Assembly (NCBI GenBank): GCA_038380795.1
Contig: CM076268.1
Location: 3,837,001 to 3,901,000, forward strand
Direction of reading: 5' to 3'
Origin: Pyrocephalus nanus
Taxonomy: Eukaryota; Chordata; Aves; Passeriformes; Tyrannidae
Length of the DNA stretch: 64,000 nucleotides
Shown: piece after piece, positions 1 through 12,170 of the stretch
How positions within the stretch are numbered: the stretch's first letter is position 1
How the letters are laid out: each line of letters opens with the position of its first letter
Notes under the pieces: generated by a model
What the model saw: only the letters and a program-made list of their open reading frames with translations
What the model was told of the DNA's origin: nothing
Database searches by the model: none
Program-made: the position numbers and the translations under genes

Positions 1-342
1 ATTTAAGAATACATTTTTCTACTCATTGTAGAAAAGAAATGAAGAAAAATAAAGCATGAAATATTTCTTGAAGTTCAAATGCAGCGGTCTGTCTTGGAAG
101 ACAAAAAAAGATGATAAAAAAAGAATTGCTAAGTCCAGGCTGGCAGTTATTAGAATAGCAAAAAACATAGTGCTTATGTACATAATGGTTTAACTTAGAT
201 TAAAAACCATAACTTATCTGAAAACACTCTTTTTAGTACTTCAGAGGTTAAATATGGTTCATAGCATCCCTCTCAATTAAATTGTTTCTCCCTCGCTTCA
301 ATAAAGTATATTAAAAATCATTTCCTGAAAAGCAACAGAAGA

Positions 343-344
<2 letters not shown>
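1..344. other. AT-rich non-coding stretch
   Basis: No open frame of note and no recognisable repeat. The sequence is AT-rich with scattered AATAAA-like words, none followed by convincing polyadenylation context. I see nothing functional that I can support. Confidence 0.6.

Positions 345-382
<38 letters not shown>
345..382. repeat. poly(T) tract, 38 bases
   Basis: An uninterrupted run of 38 T, the longest homopolymer in the window. On the minus strand it is a poly(A) and could be the tail of a minus-strand retrotransposed copy lying to its right. The next 100 bases are not recognisable as a gene copy, however, and CR1 elements do not end in long poly(A). It may equally be simple slippage. Long homopolymers are also often mis-sized by sequencing. 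Confidence 0.9.
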
Positions 383-384
<2 letters not shown>

Positions 385-489
385 AAGCTGACACCGTGTT
401 ATTCCTTTAAGGAGAAAGCACGTGCAGGGCTGGGATCGCACCAGAGCCCGGGCACAGCCAGGGAACAGCCCTGCCCTCTTCCGGGAAGT

Positions 490-838
490 GTTTCACGGAT
501 TCAGGGAATTGTTTAGGTTGGAAAAGCCCTCCAAGACCATCGAGTCCAACCCTTCCCCCAGCACTGCCAAGTCCACCAATAACCCGTGTCCCCAAGTGCC
601 ACATCCCCACGGCTTTTAAATCCCTCCAGGGATGGGGACTCCACCACTGCCCTGGCAGCCTGTGTGAGGGTTTGACAACCCCTTCCTTCAAGCAATTTCC
701 CCTAATATCCACCCAAACCACCCCGTGGTGCAACTTGATGCCATTTACCCTTGTCCTTTTCCCTGGGAGCAGAGCCCGGCCCCCACCTGACTCCACCCTC
801 CTGTCAAGGAGTTGGAAAGTGAGAAGGTCCCCCCTGAA
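490..838 (-). mobile_element. CR1 LINE fragment (5'-truncated)
   Basis: Read on the minus strand this is the last ~350 bases of a CR1 non-LTR retrotransposon. Near 515-560 it shows the reverse complement of the CR1 3' end, with AGGTTGGAAAAG followed by GACCATCGAGTCCAACC. At 620-660 it has the typical CTCCAGGGATGGGGACTCCA block, and at 735-760 the CTTGTCCTTTTCCCTGG block. It is moderately diverged, lacks any reverse transcriptase frame, and produces spurious open frames on both strands. Confidence 0.92.
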
Positions 839-3650
839 CAGGACATGGGGTGTGGTTCCATTTGCACCAAATGGGCTGATTTCTCCTCAAAATCACCATG
901 ACATTATGATGCCACAGCAGAGGAAACCCCATCAGCTGCATCCCTTTGCTCCCTGCAGCCCATCCAGGGCTGCCCTCACCCCACATCCCAGCACATGGGG
1001 AGCTGCTCCAAGGAGCTCAGTTGCACACACTCCAGAGAGGAGCTCGTTCCAACCCTCTCTGCCTTGTGCCAGCAGAGGTTTTTGCAGCATTGCTTTGCTT
1101 ACACAGTAGAATTTATTTGTTCATGATCAATGGGGAAGTCTGAGGTTTGCAGTCACCTCTCCCTTCTGGCTATTTGCATTTCATAGGGGATAGTATTAAA
1201 GAAATTTCCAAGGATAAGAGTAAGTACGATACACAATCCCAAAATGACCGGCAGACTCACGTGCTTGCCACTAGAGCAGCTATAAATGTACCATTAGCCA
1301 TAAGACTCGTTTAAAAGTAGGAAAGGCTTGTCTCCAGCAGGAAGGTGGCTTCCCCAGGCCACATGCTGCAACTCATTGCATTGCCCTCCCTCTCTTCACC
1401 ACCCACCCTCTCCCTCTTCCCAGGATTTCTGTCAGCATTTACCCAGGAATTTCCCCCACAGTAGGTAAGGATGATGTTTTGCTTCTCTCAGAGCTGGAGG
1501 AGAGTTGCTCTGGAAGGACTGGGCTTTCCCACTCCCCCCCTGACACAGCCACTGGTTTCTGAGACACTCCCTGGCAGGGTGCATTCCAGGAGGACGCTGA
1601 CAGCTTTCTGTGGGATGCAGGCACAGTGTGACCCTAAGCAGTGTTAAGAATTCCCATTTCATTCCCCTGCACTGGGGTCTGGGTGGCTCCATCGTGGAGG
1701 TGATGAGGTTAAAAAAGATGGGGACAAATGGGAATATTCCTACAGGCTTCGCTGTGGATGCAAAGGGCCCTCGAGGGATTAAAATATGAAGATGGAAACT
1801 GTCATCTATTTTTGGAAATGTTTTGCTCTCAGGGACAAACTCCAAGGCTATTAATCAGCATAACAAGAAGAGGAAGAGACTCTCAAAGATCAATTGCTCC
1901 TCGCTGGAGAAGCAGTTCAGAATAATTGTATATGTGTTGGGGTTCTTTTTGGTGTAATTGAATGGTACCAAAAGAGTCAAGTATATTTAAGGGATAATCT
2001 CTCCTGTGCTGTAGTGAACAAAGCAATAAACGCCTGTTGAGATTGATTAATCACTGAGGAGGTGCCAAGGAGTTTAATCCATCCCAGAAGTCTTTTATGA
2101 CAATGATCCTGCAAAGCGGTGGGGATTATTATTATTATGTAAGAAAACTGATAGAAAAACAAAAAAAATTCCTCTTCTTTGAAATATGCAAATATTATGT
2201 TTCTGCCTCCCCCTGCAGGAAACCTCCACCCCAGAGGTTGGGATAAGGATCTGCTGGTAAAACTGCCTGTGGACAGGAAAGGTTCCTGCAGAGTAATTCC
2301 TAGAAAGCTGTCTCCTCCTTCATTCCCCCTTACTGGTGGAGATAAAGAGGGGAAAAGCATGGAATAAGGTTCTTCTGGTAAAAGAAGTAGCTTCCACAGA
2401 CAGAACTCTCAGTTTGTACAAAGCAGGAAGAGGAACACGGTGATTCAAGCACACAGTGCTGCTCCATAAAAAAACCATAGAGGTATTTCACTACTTTATG
2501 CTCTTTTCTTAATTTGAACTTCAAAAGCAAAATAAATCCCATTAATTTTTCATCCTGGTCAGACTCTTCTGCAAGTTCTCATTGCTCTGGTGTTTCCATG
2601 TGTTAGAGCCTCCACTCCAAAGGCCACTTGCTTCCAATCACCTCCTCCCACTGACGTTTCTGGTTCTAATGAAATGATAATTTCTGATGCAAATTTAAGA
2701 CAAAAGCAAGGCACTAAGTCACCTTCCCCCTTCCACACATCTCGGTATCCCAAGAACCCAGGCTCACTTGAATATAAAATCATGAATGTAATTAATTATC
2801 TACCCACTGCAGCAAGTGTTCAGCTTCTGGATGGGGCATATCCCATCAGTGGTGTCTACACTCAAATTAAGAATGTGTGGCCTGCCATCAGACTAATTCC
2901 CAAATACACATTGTAAATGCATTAACTCGAGTTCATGGCTGCAGCGCAGTGAAGGTGAACTCCCCCACTGCACCTGCACTAAGAGTCAGAAGGGTTTCCC
3001 CAGGATCTCTCTGGCTGCACCCCAATCTCATACCACCCAGTGGCACAGACAGGAACTGTCCCATTTATCTGGGAGTACTTTGTGGACACAGTAACATATC
3101 CCAGAACTACGTTTTGGGAAAGGATTTTCTTTCACCTTCCCATTTCAGCCCCAAATTCCACTAAGTCTAATGTGCTTTATGATAAACAGCAGCTCAAAGG
3201 CAGCCTTTATGCATTGCCATAAAACCTTGGAGGGAAAGCATGTGCTTCTCCTCACTGAAGTGTAAAGGTGCAATGATCAGGTACAAAGATGAGGCTACAA
3301 ACACAGCTGGGTGTGGCCATCACCGGGTTCAATACCACGAAGGGCAGGGCCGTGTGCCAGGAACACATATTTCACTGACATTGTGCAAAATGAAATGAAA
3401 GACGTAATTAGGACAAAAGCACCTCAGGGCTTGACTGTTGGCCCTCCAACTCAGTGGGACTTTGGCCATCAGTTTTAAAAAGTGAGGAGTCAGACCTTAA
3501 AGGAGACGCACAGCCTGCTGTTACCTTAGCAGGGACTGCTGCAGACTCCAGTCTGCTGTGTAGACCCTGCTTGCACAGGATGTGGCAGGAGTGTTTGCTA
3601 GTTAAGGAACTGGATGGCACCCAAGAAACCCCACTTCAGGTTTTATTCTT
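839..3650. other. Unique non-coding sequence
   Basis: About 2.8 kb without a supported gene. Frames of up to 145 codons (at 672-1109, running out of the CR1) and 137 codons (minus strand, 1432-1845) have no recognisable domain and no supporting splice context. A short ATTATTATTATT run lies near 2128. I see no RNA gene. Part of this may be ancient, unrecognisable repeat. Confidence 0.55.
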
Positions 3651-3702
3651 GCCACAGACTTCCTCTGTGATCTTGGGAAAGTCACTTAGCTGTGGGTGTC
3701 CC
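3648..3702 (+). mobile_element. MIR/CORE-SINE-like relic (short)
   Basis: The segment CTGTGATCTTGGGAAAGTC, continuing ACTTAGC, matches the conserved core of MIR-type SINEs (CTGTGTGACCTTGGGCAAGTC ACTTAAC) with few changes. Only about 55 bases are recognisable. Ancient CORE-SINE fossils are known across amniotes, so a decayed copy in a bird is plausible. An RNA polymerase III promoter is no longer visible. Confidence 0.55.
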
Positions 3703-4739
3703 CAGCCACACACCAGCACCTTGTTTCTGGTCCCAAACTGGCCTTCCAGCAAAGGATGTCTGGCTCAAAGTGCCCCCCATACTTTGCACTAGCGCTGGTT
3801 GACACCTCCACCATACAAAGGTACTGGAATTTCAGAGCAGAAAGCAGTTTTTCACGTGGGATAAGATGATTGGATAATGCTCTGAGCTGCACCTACTCAG
3901 GAGTGAACTGTCCCTAACTCTCAGGAGAACACTTCTGTCTTGATTAATCTAATATGAACAATAAATATTAGTATGAGAAAAGTCTGAAAATTGCTCTTTA
4001 TCATTACTTGTATTTAATGGATGAGTTTTAAGAAAAATTCATATTCCCTTCACCTTCTCCTGAGCAGCAGCTGGTATTTGATATCAAGAGATTTTTTTCC
4101 TATTAAATTAATCAGAAGTCGTCAAGTTCTAGGTATCATCAAGGTTTTTTGGTGTTTTTTTTTTTTTTTTGCCTAACTTCAGAATTAATACCAGTGAGTT
4201 TGAAAAGGGTATACATTTTTCATTATGTCAGATGAAAAGAACATCCTTCCTATTTGTATGATAGCGCAGTAAAAGACATCACCAGTGACTTCAGCTCCTG
4301 GGTAATTTTTTACTTGTCTATCTGGTTCATTTTTCTTTGATCAAACAAAGACTAAAAATACTGTGGCATTTTACTACTTCAAAACTCAGACATACATAGA
4401 CTTTATCTTTCCAAGGGAATATTGGAAGCTACTGAATATTTGAATTGCCTGAACTCTGTGGTTTTTGGATAAGGACCAATTTCACCAAGCGTAGCAGAGC
4501 TGCAGCATCGGCTCTCACAGTGCTGACTGCGATCCCATCCTGGTGCTGCCCCCAGCACAAGTGGGGCTGAATAAAGCTGTGACAAGCTGGAGATAGTTGC
4601 AATGCCCCAGTTTTATTGCCCAGATATTTGAAAATCATCTTAACTTCTTTTTTTTCCTCCCAGCAGAAGAGAAAAATGACAATGTCAAAAGTGGGTTGGG
4701 CTCCTCGGTTGCTTCACCGTCCCTTCCAGTTGCCTGATC
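3703..4739. other. AT-rich non-coding sequence
   Basis: No gene seen. A 16-base T run lies at 4155-4170. The block at about 3930-4030 is AT-rich with TAAT-type words (TTGATTAATCTAATATG). Short minus-strand frames at 4403-4638 lack any recognisable feature. Confidence 0.55.
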
Positions 4740-5560
4740 CTGATTAACTCTTCCTGATTAATTCTTCTGCTGCCTGCTCGCCTTTGTCTTTTGCTTTCTA
4801 CCTTCTTGCTGTGCTTATCTTTGAGCACTTCCCCTAATCCCACTCACTCCTCTATCATTTATTTTCCTCCTTTGTCCCCAAAATCAATGGCAAAGTTCTT
4901 AACTCTTGCTGCCTGAACTTCCTTTCCTTTATCTCGCTTCCTCTCCTCTCTGCAGTGTTGTGTTCCTACTTCTCTCTCCACCACACATTCAGTCACCAGT
5001 ATCTGCAGTGCCTCCTTGTCTTTTCTTCCCTTCCCCATCGCTGGCTCTCCACCTTTCCCTCAGCTCCCCTCAGTCCAGCACCTTTCCCAGCTCACTGTGC
5101 TCTCCAGCCCTCCGCTCATCCTTTCTGCTGAGGCTGCTGCTCAATGTCCTGAAGGCTCTGTTCTCCATATCTGCCCCTCCAGACCTCTCTAGCTGTGGAG
5201 CCCCTCCTCAGTTATCTCATCAGTCACTCCACCAGCATCACTGCCTGAATTTCTGTTCCCAATGTGTGCCCACATATGTGTCTGCCCTTTCAAAACACTT
5301 CTGTCTCAATCTTCAACTTTTCCATCCTCGCCTTACAAACATCTCGATTTCCATGATGAAGCTTTCCTTTCTCCCGAAGCCTTCCCTGCAACCCATCCTC
5401 TTTCTTCTCACCATTAATAATCCCTGCTCCCTCCCTCATCTAAACTGCCCTCTGTCTCTTGCCTTTTTTAGCCCGTAAGTGCCTTGGGACAGGGAACATG
5501 GATCATCAGTGTTTATAAAGTGACTGGTAAATTTTGTGACACTGTATAAATATTGCCTTT
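4740..5560 (+). mobile_element. Pyrimidine-rich stretch, possible L2-like LINE 3' relic
   Basis: An approximately 800-base strongly C/T-biased stretch. Near its end it has CCGAAGCCTTCCCTGCAACCC (5377-5397) and GTAAGTGCCTTGGGACAGGGA (5476-5496). Both resemble the 3' untranslated region of L2-type LINEs (GAAGCCTTCCCTGA and GTAAGCTCCTTGAGGGCAGGG). The 190-codon frame at 4906-5478 is the longest in the window. It is composed almost entirely of L, S, P, F and C as the strand bias dictates, so I do not call it a gene. The L2 assignment is inference from two short words. Confidence 0.4.
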
Positions 5561-8509
5561 ATTAATTACAGCCTCCAGCATGAGACCTTTCTTCAAAAAA
5601 GGTTTGTAGAAAGGAAATACATACTTTGGCAGGCTCTCATTGAGAGTATGCTGACCTCACTGTATAATTTCCCTCCCAGCCACAGGAAAGCACACACCAT
5701 GGCAATCGCTATTGCTGAGCAGACACGCAGACCTTCCTCCTCATGCACGAGATAAAGACCTACCTGTTAACCTCCTGTTTGTCTCCACATCATCGCAGAC
5801 CGATTACCTGATAAGGTTTTAAGTGAGGGTGACATTTCCTACACCTCAGCTCCTACAATTAGATGTGAGTGTCAGAGAACATCATGTGGCGCAGGTAAGG
5901 AGAAGGGAGGCATTAATCTTCCCCGGCGGCACCGGTGCCAACTGTTTGTCAGGGCTGGAGTTACATTTCACTTCATTCTTTCAGTTGACATGAGGCTTTC
6001 ACGGTGCTCAGACCTTCCCTGTCAGTGGTGCTGGATGAGGAGATCATCGTGTGGATGTTTCCTCACCTGCCCAGCCACTCCCTTGTGTGCCTCTCGCTCA
6101 TTTGGTTGTTACGGGGCTCCTGAGTTTGAGGAAAGCTCTTCTGGAATAAGAAGGCATCTCTGGACTCTCATTTAAACACCACACATCTTCTCCTTTGAGT
6201 CTCAGGAGAAGGTGTTCCTATCACTGCAAACAGGCAGTGTCCCTTCAGCAGACTCCTGCCATGGAGAGCTCCTGCAGCACACCCGACCGGTGCTCCTGCT
6301 TTTTATCTCCCCATGCTGGCTCTGCGTTTGGGTTTCTATCTACTTTTTTGTCAACTTGCATTGTCTAAAAAGCTGTTGTTGCTTTAGTTGTCCCACCTTG
6401 GATGAGGACAGTGGCAGGAGCCGTGTGTGGCAGCCAGAGGGGAGCTGGTGGCCTGTGCCTGGGATGAGTGTAGAGCACGGATGAACCTTGGCAATGTGGG
6501 TCCCATGGTGTGGATAAGCTGTGTGTGATACAGAGAGCAAAGAGATTGAGTACAAGGGAAAATCCAGGTAGGAAATTTATGCCCTTGCCAAAAATACTGT
6601 AAATAAATCCTGCCACAGGCAGCACAGCCTGGTCTCGATATTGCCCAGCCTCTTCTTTCAAGCTTTCCCCTGCTCTGTACAGCTCATCCACACAGATACA
6701 GCAACAGCAATGTCTTTACAGTCACATATTTACAGTCACTTTTTATTTTTTTTAGGGAAGCAGATTTCATTTTGTCCATAAAAGACACTTTTTATTATTA
6801 CAACATGCTACATTAGGAATTGTACCAGTTATAACTGCACCAAGTAGCTAAATATATTTTAAATAATCAGCTGCCATACCAAATAGATGAATATGAAACG
6901 TGTGGAGACCTCACTCTAGTCCTTCATCAGCTCCCTCATAAATGAGTTTTAATGAAATATTGACTTAGTGCTGGCACTGTTTCAAGAGATTGCTTGCACC
7001 TTACCCTAACCAGTGTAATATCAAAAGCCTAATCAAAGCATAAATCATCACAAACAAACAAACAATCAAACAAACATGTTTGATTGCTTTGCAATATGAG
7101 AGTTTAACAAGTCTTTCCCAACTGGGATCCTGGAAGCGAGGTAAGCCCAAACTGACAGCTGCTCAGCTGGAAACTGTAATGATCCAGACCCAGCCTGGAA
7201 AAAGGACGTGTGAACTGCGATTTGAAAGAGCTGCTAATGCCTCAGTAAAAACTCTCCTGTTGAAGTGATTGTTCATTCTGAAAAGCTATTGAGCCCATCA
7301 ATACCTGTGCTCTTAGTGTAGAAGAAACACAAAGACTAATTTGACTCCTCTGTTTTAGTCACCTCCTTTTACAAGTTTCCTCCAGAAAACTTGATGAATA
7401 ATGAAATGGTGATACAAAACGGTGCAAAAGTCAAAGGCAAAGTCGTCAGAGAGCTGTGGAGGGTCTCATGGTGCCAATTGGCTCTGTGGCAAAACAGCAG
7501 ATTGAATTAAATTCTGCTAAGCTCAAAGGGAACCCCCGGCCCTCACTCTGTGTACTCACTGATGAGCTCCTCTTCAGCTCTCACCACTCAGAGATCTGAG
7601 AGCCACTGCTGATAGTTTGAAGAAACATCAGTCAAAGCTCAAAGGCAGCCAAAAAGGCAACTAGAATATATAGGCATGTGTGCCTGAGAGCTTATTTAAT
7701 TTTTCCAGCTGTATAGCTGGTGCAATACAGGTGTTGCATCTGTCTGTGAGCTCTGTTCCATCTGTACCTTCCGACCATCACAACTGCAGCAAAATGCCAC
7801 TAAACCAGACAACATCATTATGCCAGGAGATAAATTCACGTGCGTTCACCTCTGGAATATTGTGTGTCATTCCTCCCGTATCCCACTCAGCTCAGAAGAC
7901 GAGATGATTGAAGGGGAAATATGATAAAGATCCGTAATAGCCTGAGTGGCGTGGAGGAGGTGTAATGGGAGCGATTATGTGGTACTCAATTTAAGAATAA
8001 GTGTTTGCCACATGAAACTTCTGAGCAGTTAAAGCAAATAGCAGAAACCTCCTTTTTTTTTTTTTTTTCCCCATAAAACCGACTCAAATTGTGGAATTCA
8101 TTTGCCTCGGTGTGTCAACTCTATAAAAAAAAAAAAAAAAGAATGGATTTTAAAGGGATAAGACACATTTACAGAGGAAAGGTCCAAAGGATGGATTGTG
8201 CTTCTTTCCTCCTCTTCTTACTCATCTCTTTATACTGCACTGAGCTGTACTGACTCAAACCTCCTTCAGTGGTCTCACACCTCCTTCAGTGTCCACACCT
8301 GCTGATTATTCCATGCTCCTTAATTCCTGTGCAGCTTCTACTTTGCGTGGCTTCCTGCTGGTCATTAAGGAATTTGATCAAATATGGAGAATAAAGCATG
8401 AAGTGGCCTTAGCAAGCCTGTAGCTTCTTACAGGGAGCAGGTGTAAGGAAGGGAAAGTATGGATGAGGACACATTTGGTGTCACAAAATCACAGTTTTCC
8501 CATGATTAC
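5561..8509. other. Unique non-coding sequence with simple repeats
   Basis: About 2.9 kb without a supported gene. It holds a perfect 12-base palindrome GGCACCGGTGCC at 5928-5939, a (CAAA)n tract at 7051-7075, a 16-base T run at 8053-8068 and a 16-base A run at 8125-8140. It also has a short imperfect direct repeat of CCTCCTTCAGTG around 8260-8295. AT-rich sequence at 6770-7080 could be regulatory but has no specific signature. Confidence 0.55.
7051..7075. repeat. (CAAA)n microsatellite
   Basis: Roughly six CAAA units with one interruption (CAAT). Simple tandem repeat with no evident function. Confidence 0.85.
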
Positions 8510-8657
8510 ACAGAATCATGGAATCATTTGAGATGGAAAAGACCTTCAAGATCACTGAATCCAACCTTTTTTCAAATCACCATGTTGTCAACCAGACCTG
8601 AGCATGGACTGCCATGTCCAGTTATTCCTTGGATGTCTCCAGGGATAGTGATTCCCT
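8510..8657 (-). mobile_element. CR1 LINE fragment, old subfamily
   Basis: It begins with CACAGAATCATGGAATCATT and continues with GAAAAGACCTTCAAGATCACTGAATCCAACC, the reverse complement of a CR1 3' terminus. The more internal ATGTCTCCAGGGATAGTGATTCC follows. About 150 bases survive and divergence is high. It lies 180 bases from, and in opposite orientation to, the next CR1 piece, with the truncated 5' ends facing each other. Confidence 0.88.
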
Positions 8658-8840
8658 GAAAGGAGAAGTAGTGGAGTCACCACCTCTTTGTGGTTATGAA
8701 GATTAAAGTGGTTGCAAAGACTAAGCCACAAACTAGAACCATCGCTACCTGGGAAACAATATTTACCTGTTTCTATCTAATGGCTTTAAATTGAAATAAA
8801 TGGTTTTTTCTATCTAATGCCTTTAACTGGATAGAGTGCA

Positions 8841-9069
8841 GATTTATATTGGATATCAGGAAGAAATTCTTCCCTGTGAGGGTGGGGAGGCCCTGGCACA
8901 GGTTGCCCAGAGAAGCTGTGGCTGCTCCATCCCTGGAAGTGTCCAAGGCCAGGTTGGACAGGGCTTGGAGCAACCTGGGCTAGTGGGAGGTGTCCCTGCC
9001 CATGGCAGGGGGTGGAACTGGATGAGCTTTAAGGTCTCTCCCAACCCAAACCACCCTGTGATTCTGTGA
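8841..9069 (+). mobile_element. CR1 LINE fragment with intact 3' end
   Basis: It starts at TTTATATTGGATATCAGGAA, continues through the CCCTGGCACAGGTTGCCCAG and CTAGTGGGAGGTGTCCCTG blocks, and ends at CCCAACCCAAACCACCCTGTGATTCTGTGA. About 230 bases, well preserved, so younger than its left neighbour. Its reverse-complement twin family appears at 39.06 kb and 60.1 kb. Confidence 0.95.
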
Positions 9070-12000
9070 CTACATTTGTGTTTATTAACTACCCCCCCAA
9101 GCAAAGCTTTGCTCTCTTTGTTGGTCTCATTTACCTGCGGAGCTTTGACTGCCTGGAAGCCGTGGGTGTTGGAAGTGCTGGAGCCAGGGCCCTGGCAGAG
9201 CCCTGCTCACAGGTTATCAGTGGCTTTAGTTAGAGCAAACCTCTGCCTGTGCAGCTTCAGATGAGAAGGAGAGACTGCAGAACACGGGGAGCACAGTCCC
9301 TGTGTGCAGCCTCTCCACAGCTGCTGCCCTTATCAGTACAATTGTGGTTAAAGTTTTGCATGGGGTGGGATAAGCAGCTTTAAGTCATCTGCATGAAACC
9401 ACAAACAGGGAGTGTTAAAATGAGGATTAGGACTGAGGTCTTCTTGGCTTTACTCCTGTCCTTACTTAGTCCACAGTTCATTAGTAGAGAGGGACAGAAA
9501 TGCTGGCTTTGACCAAGGATTTAGTCCAGAGTCCTGGAGAATGAGACTGTAAATCTCTTCCAGAATTATTCCTCATTATCCTTCAAAGTTATCCTGAATA
9601 GTTTCATATCCACAGGTCTTCACTGACAATCAGTTCAAAGGGCACATGTACACCCTCCCTGACCAGCCTCCTTCCCTCCTCAGAACAGATTTTCCTCATT
9701 TGGGGTTCCTCTGCACAACTCCTGTTCCTGCCAGTGGGAGTTGTGTGTGTGTGTCTAAGAAGAGAATTTGGCTGCAGAACAGTATTTTAACTACTATATT
9801 TAACATATTGTATTATGACATTTACAATATTTCCCCCAAAGCTCTTCTCAGATTGAGGAGAAGCGACTCTGCGTTGTGCTGGCCCTTTTTCCTTGCTGAT
9901 TGACAGTGAAATTAAATCAGTTCATTGCTTGCATGTTGTACACAACTAATTCTGCTCAGCATGGTTGAGCAGTACCTTATTCTGTGGACTTCTCCAGAGC
10001 CTCTCACTCCTGAGCCAGGATGGGGATCTGCCTCTGCATCTGGATGAAGATCTTTGTCACCAGAGAAAGTTTGGGGTCTGGGGGTTTGTTTGGTTGGGGG
10101 GGGGAGGTTGTCTGGATTCCTCTGGGTGTGTTCATCTATTTGAACGTAGTTCCATAGTGCTGGATTGGAATAACATTTACAGCAAAATCTGTTTCATTTG
10201 ATGTTAATTATTTAATATAAATTCAGTTATTATGCCATGCCCCAGTAGCACACAAACTGTTCAGCCATAAACAGATGAAAGACTACTTCAGGGGCAAACC
10301 CCTAATGTCTGGAGACGTGAGTCAGACAGCAGAGTCTTGGAGAGAAGGAGGAGGAATCTGCATCCAAGAGTAACTGAACACAGCCCTTTTAATCTAGAAA
10401 TAGGACTATAAATTCCAGGAGATAAATTAGTCTTCTGAAATGTTTGGTTCTGTGGGCCTCAGAAGAATAAAGCAGTGTGCACAAATTTGTAGGCAAGAAA
10501 TAGTTCATTGAGACCAAAAAAAAAAAATTAACTTCAAAACAAAAGCATTGGAGTTCATTAATTTCCCTGGAGCCCTTTGGAACAGTTTGGATCGTTTCTT
10601 GTGTTATTCATACAGCCTTTTAGAGCAAACCATTACAAGAGGAAACTTCCCTGTATCCAAAGCCCAAGTTATGTTTAAGTGTACAACTGGAGACAGATCA
10701 GAATTCAGCAGAGAGCTGTTCAGTGCCTTCAGACAGACACATGACGGTCAGAAGTTCTGCATCTGAAAGCTGCTTCTGTTTGAAACATGGATTCTAAATC
10801 TATACCATTATTCCTGATCTAGTCAGGTTTTGGCTGGATTTGAGGATTGCACCTTGGATTCACATTGCTTTGGACCTGGAGGAGGCAACTTCCCCTGTCC
10901 CTGCTGCAAAGACCTCTGGATCTGCGGAAAATTCAGACTCAGTGTGGTGTACAATGATGTGATCCCTCAGCAGGGATAATGGGTTTATCTCTAGGGTCCA
11001 TAAAGTCCTTTGGGATCTACTTCTCAGGATTCTGAGCACCCCCTGCTGAAGCTGAGCATGGGTGGTGTCTGAGGAACCTCTCTCCCTGTGCTGTGCCAAT
11101 ATATGCTCCCAGTCCATTTTCCAGAAGTAGCTGGTGATTTAGAGAGATAAGTGCCATTCTGGAAGGTTATTTAAGCTCCTCAGAATGTAAATCTGATTGA
11201 AAGTCAGTGACACTGAAGGTGCAGTTCATCTTGTATCCTTTAGCTGTCCGAAAGTTGGATGAGGCTTCCTGGAATTCCTCCATGGGCGGTGGAGAGCAAT
11301 GCTCCCAAGGGAGGTGGCAGATGTAGGTGACATGGTCTGTCCTGAGTAGGCACTGAGCTTCCTCCACTGGCACAGGGAGAGCCCAGGCATCCAGTGGGAC
11401 CAGATATAAAAATTATAGGCAATTAGAGGTAAATAAAATAGAGGTTTAATAATCTAACATGTAGTGTAGGGCACAAATACTGAAAAAAAGAGGTGTTAGA
11501 TGGTGCCAACTCCCTGCTGGTGTGACTTCAGAGTTTTCAGGGCCCAAGAAAAACTCTGCTATAGTCTCCACTATGCCTGTAGCTCAGATTTCCATGTTAT
11601 TTAGATGCCACTGTTATGATAATGCCATACTCTGGCACAACCTCTGCAGGATTAGGAGTCCAAGTAACTCCAGGAGTTTAACTCCCAAGTCACATTTGAA
11701 ATGGCACAGGGCTTGGATTTTTTAATAGTTTCCCCTCTGTGCCTGGTTTTCCCACCTGCATAATGTCTCATCCTCCAGAGGTTTAAGGCTAATATAGCAT
11801 GTTTTAGGGACAACAGAGACTTTGGGAGCACTGGGACATGTATCCCATGGTGATGGAGGCCAGAGAGGTCTTCGAGGTAGATCCAGCCTTTACCCAAGGC
11901 TTTTTGGGAATGCCAACCCCAGAGCCCAGCAGACACCTCAAGCACCAGGGAAGTTGTAGGAACTCTTTTAACGCCTGTCCCTGTAGTTGTAACGTCTGTC

Positions 12001-12170
12001 ACTGCACTTCACGAGAGACAACTAATCAATAACCGTGGAACCAAATAGGCAAATAAAAATAAAATCCATTAAGATGGCAGAGGTATTTACTTGTTGTATT
12101 TACACCACAGAGAGCTGCACTGTCAGTCAGTGCTTCCCCTTCGCAAGATAGAAGCAATTTGTGCAGACTG
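9070..12170. other. Unique non-coding sequence
   Basis: About 3.1 kb with no supported gene. A G-run cluster lies at 10073-10104. Frames of 60-116 codons occur but none shows a domain, signal peptide or convincing splice sites. A short GT run (GTGTGTGTGTG) lies near 9742. Confidence 0.55.

Noticed and set aside
4906..5478. 190-codon plus-strand open frame, the longest in the window
   Set aside because: Composition is dictated by C/T strand bias (mostly L, S, P, F, C). There is no domain, no splice context, and L2-like words occur at its end.
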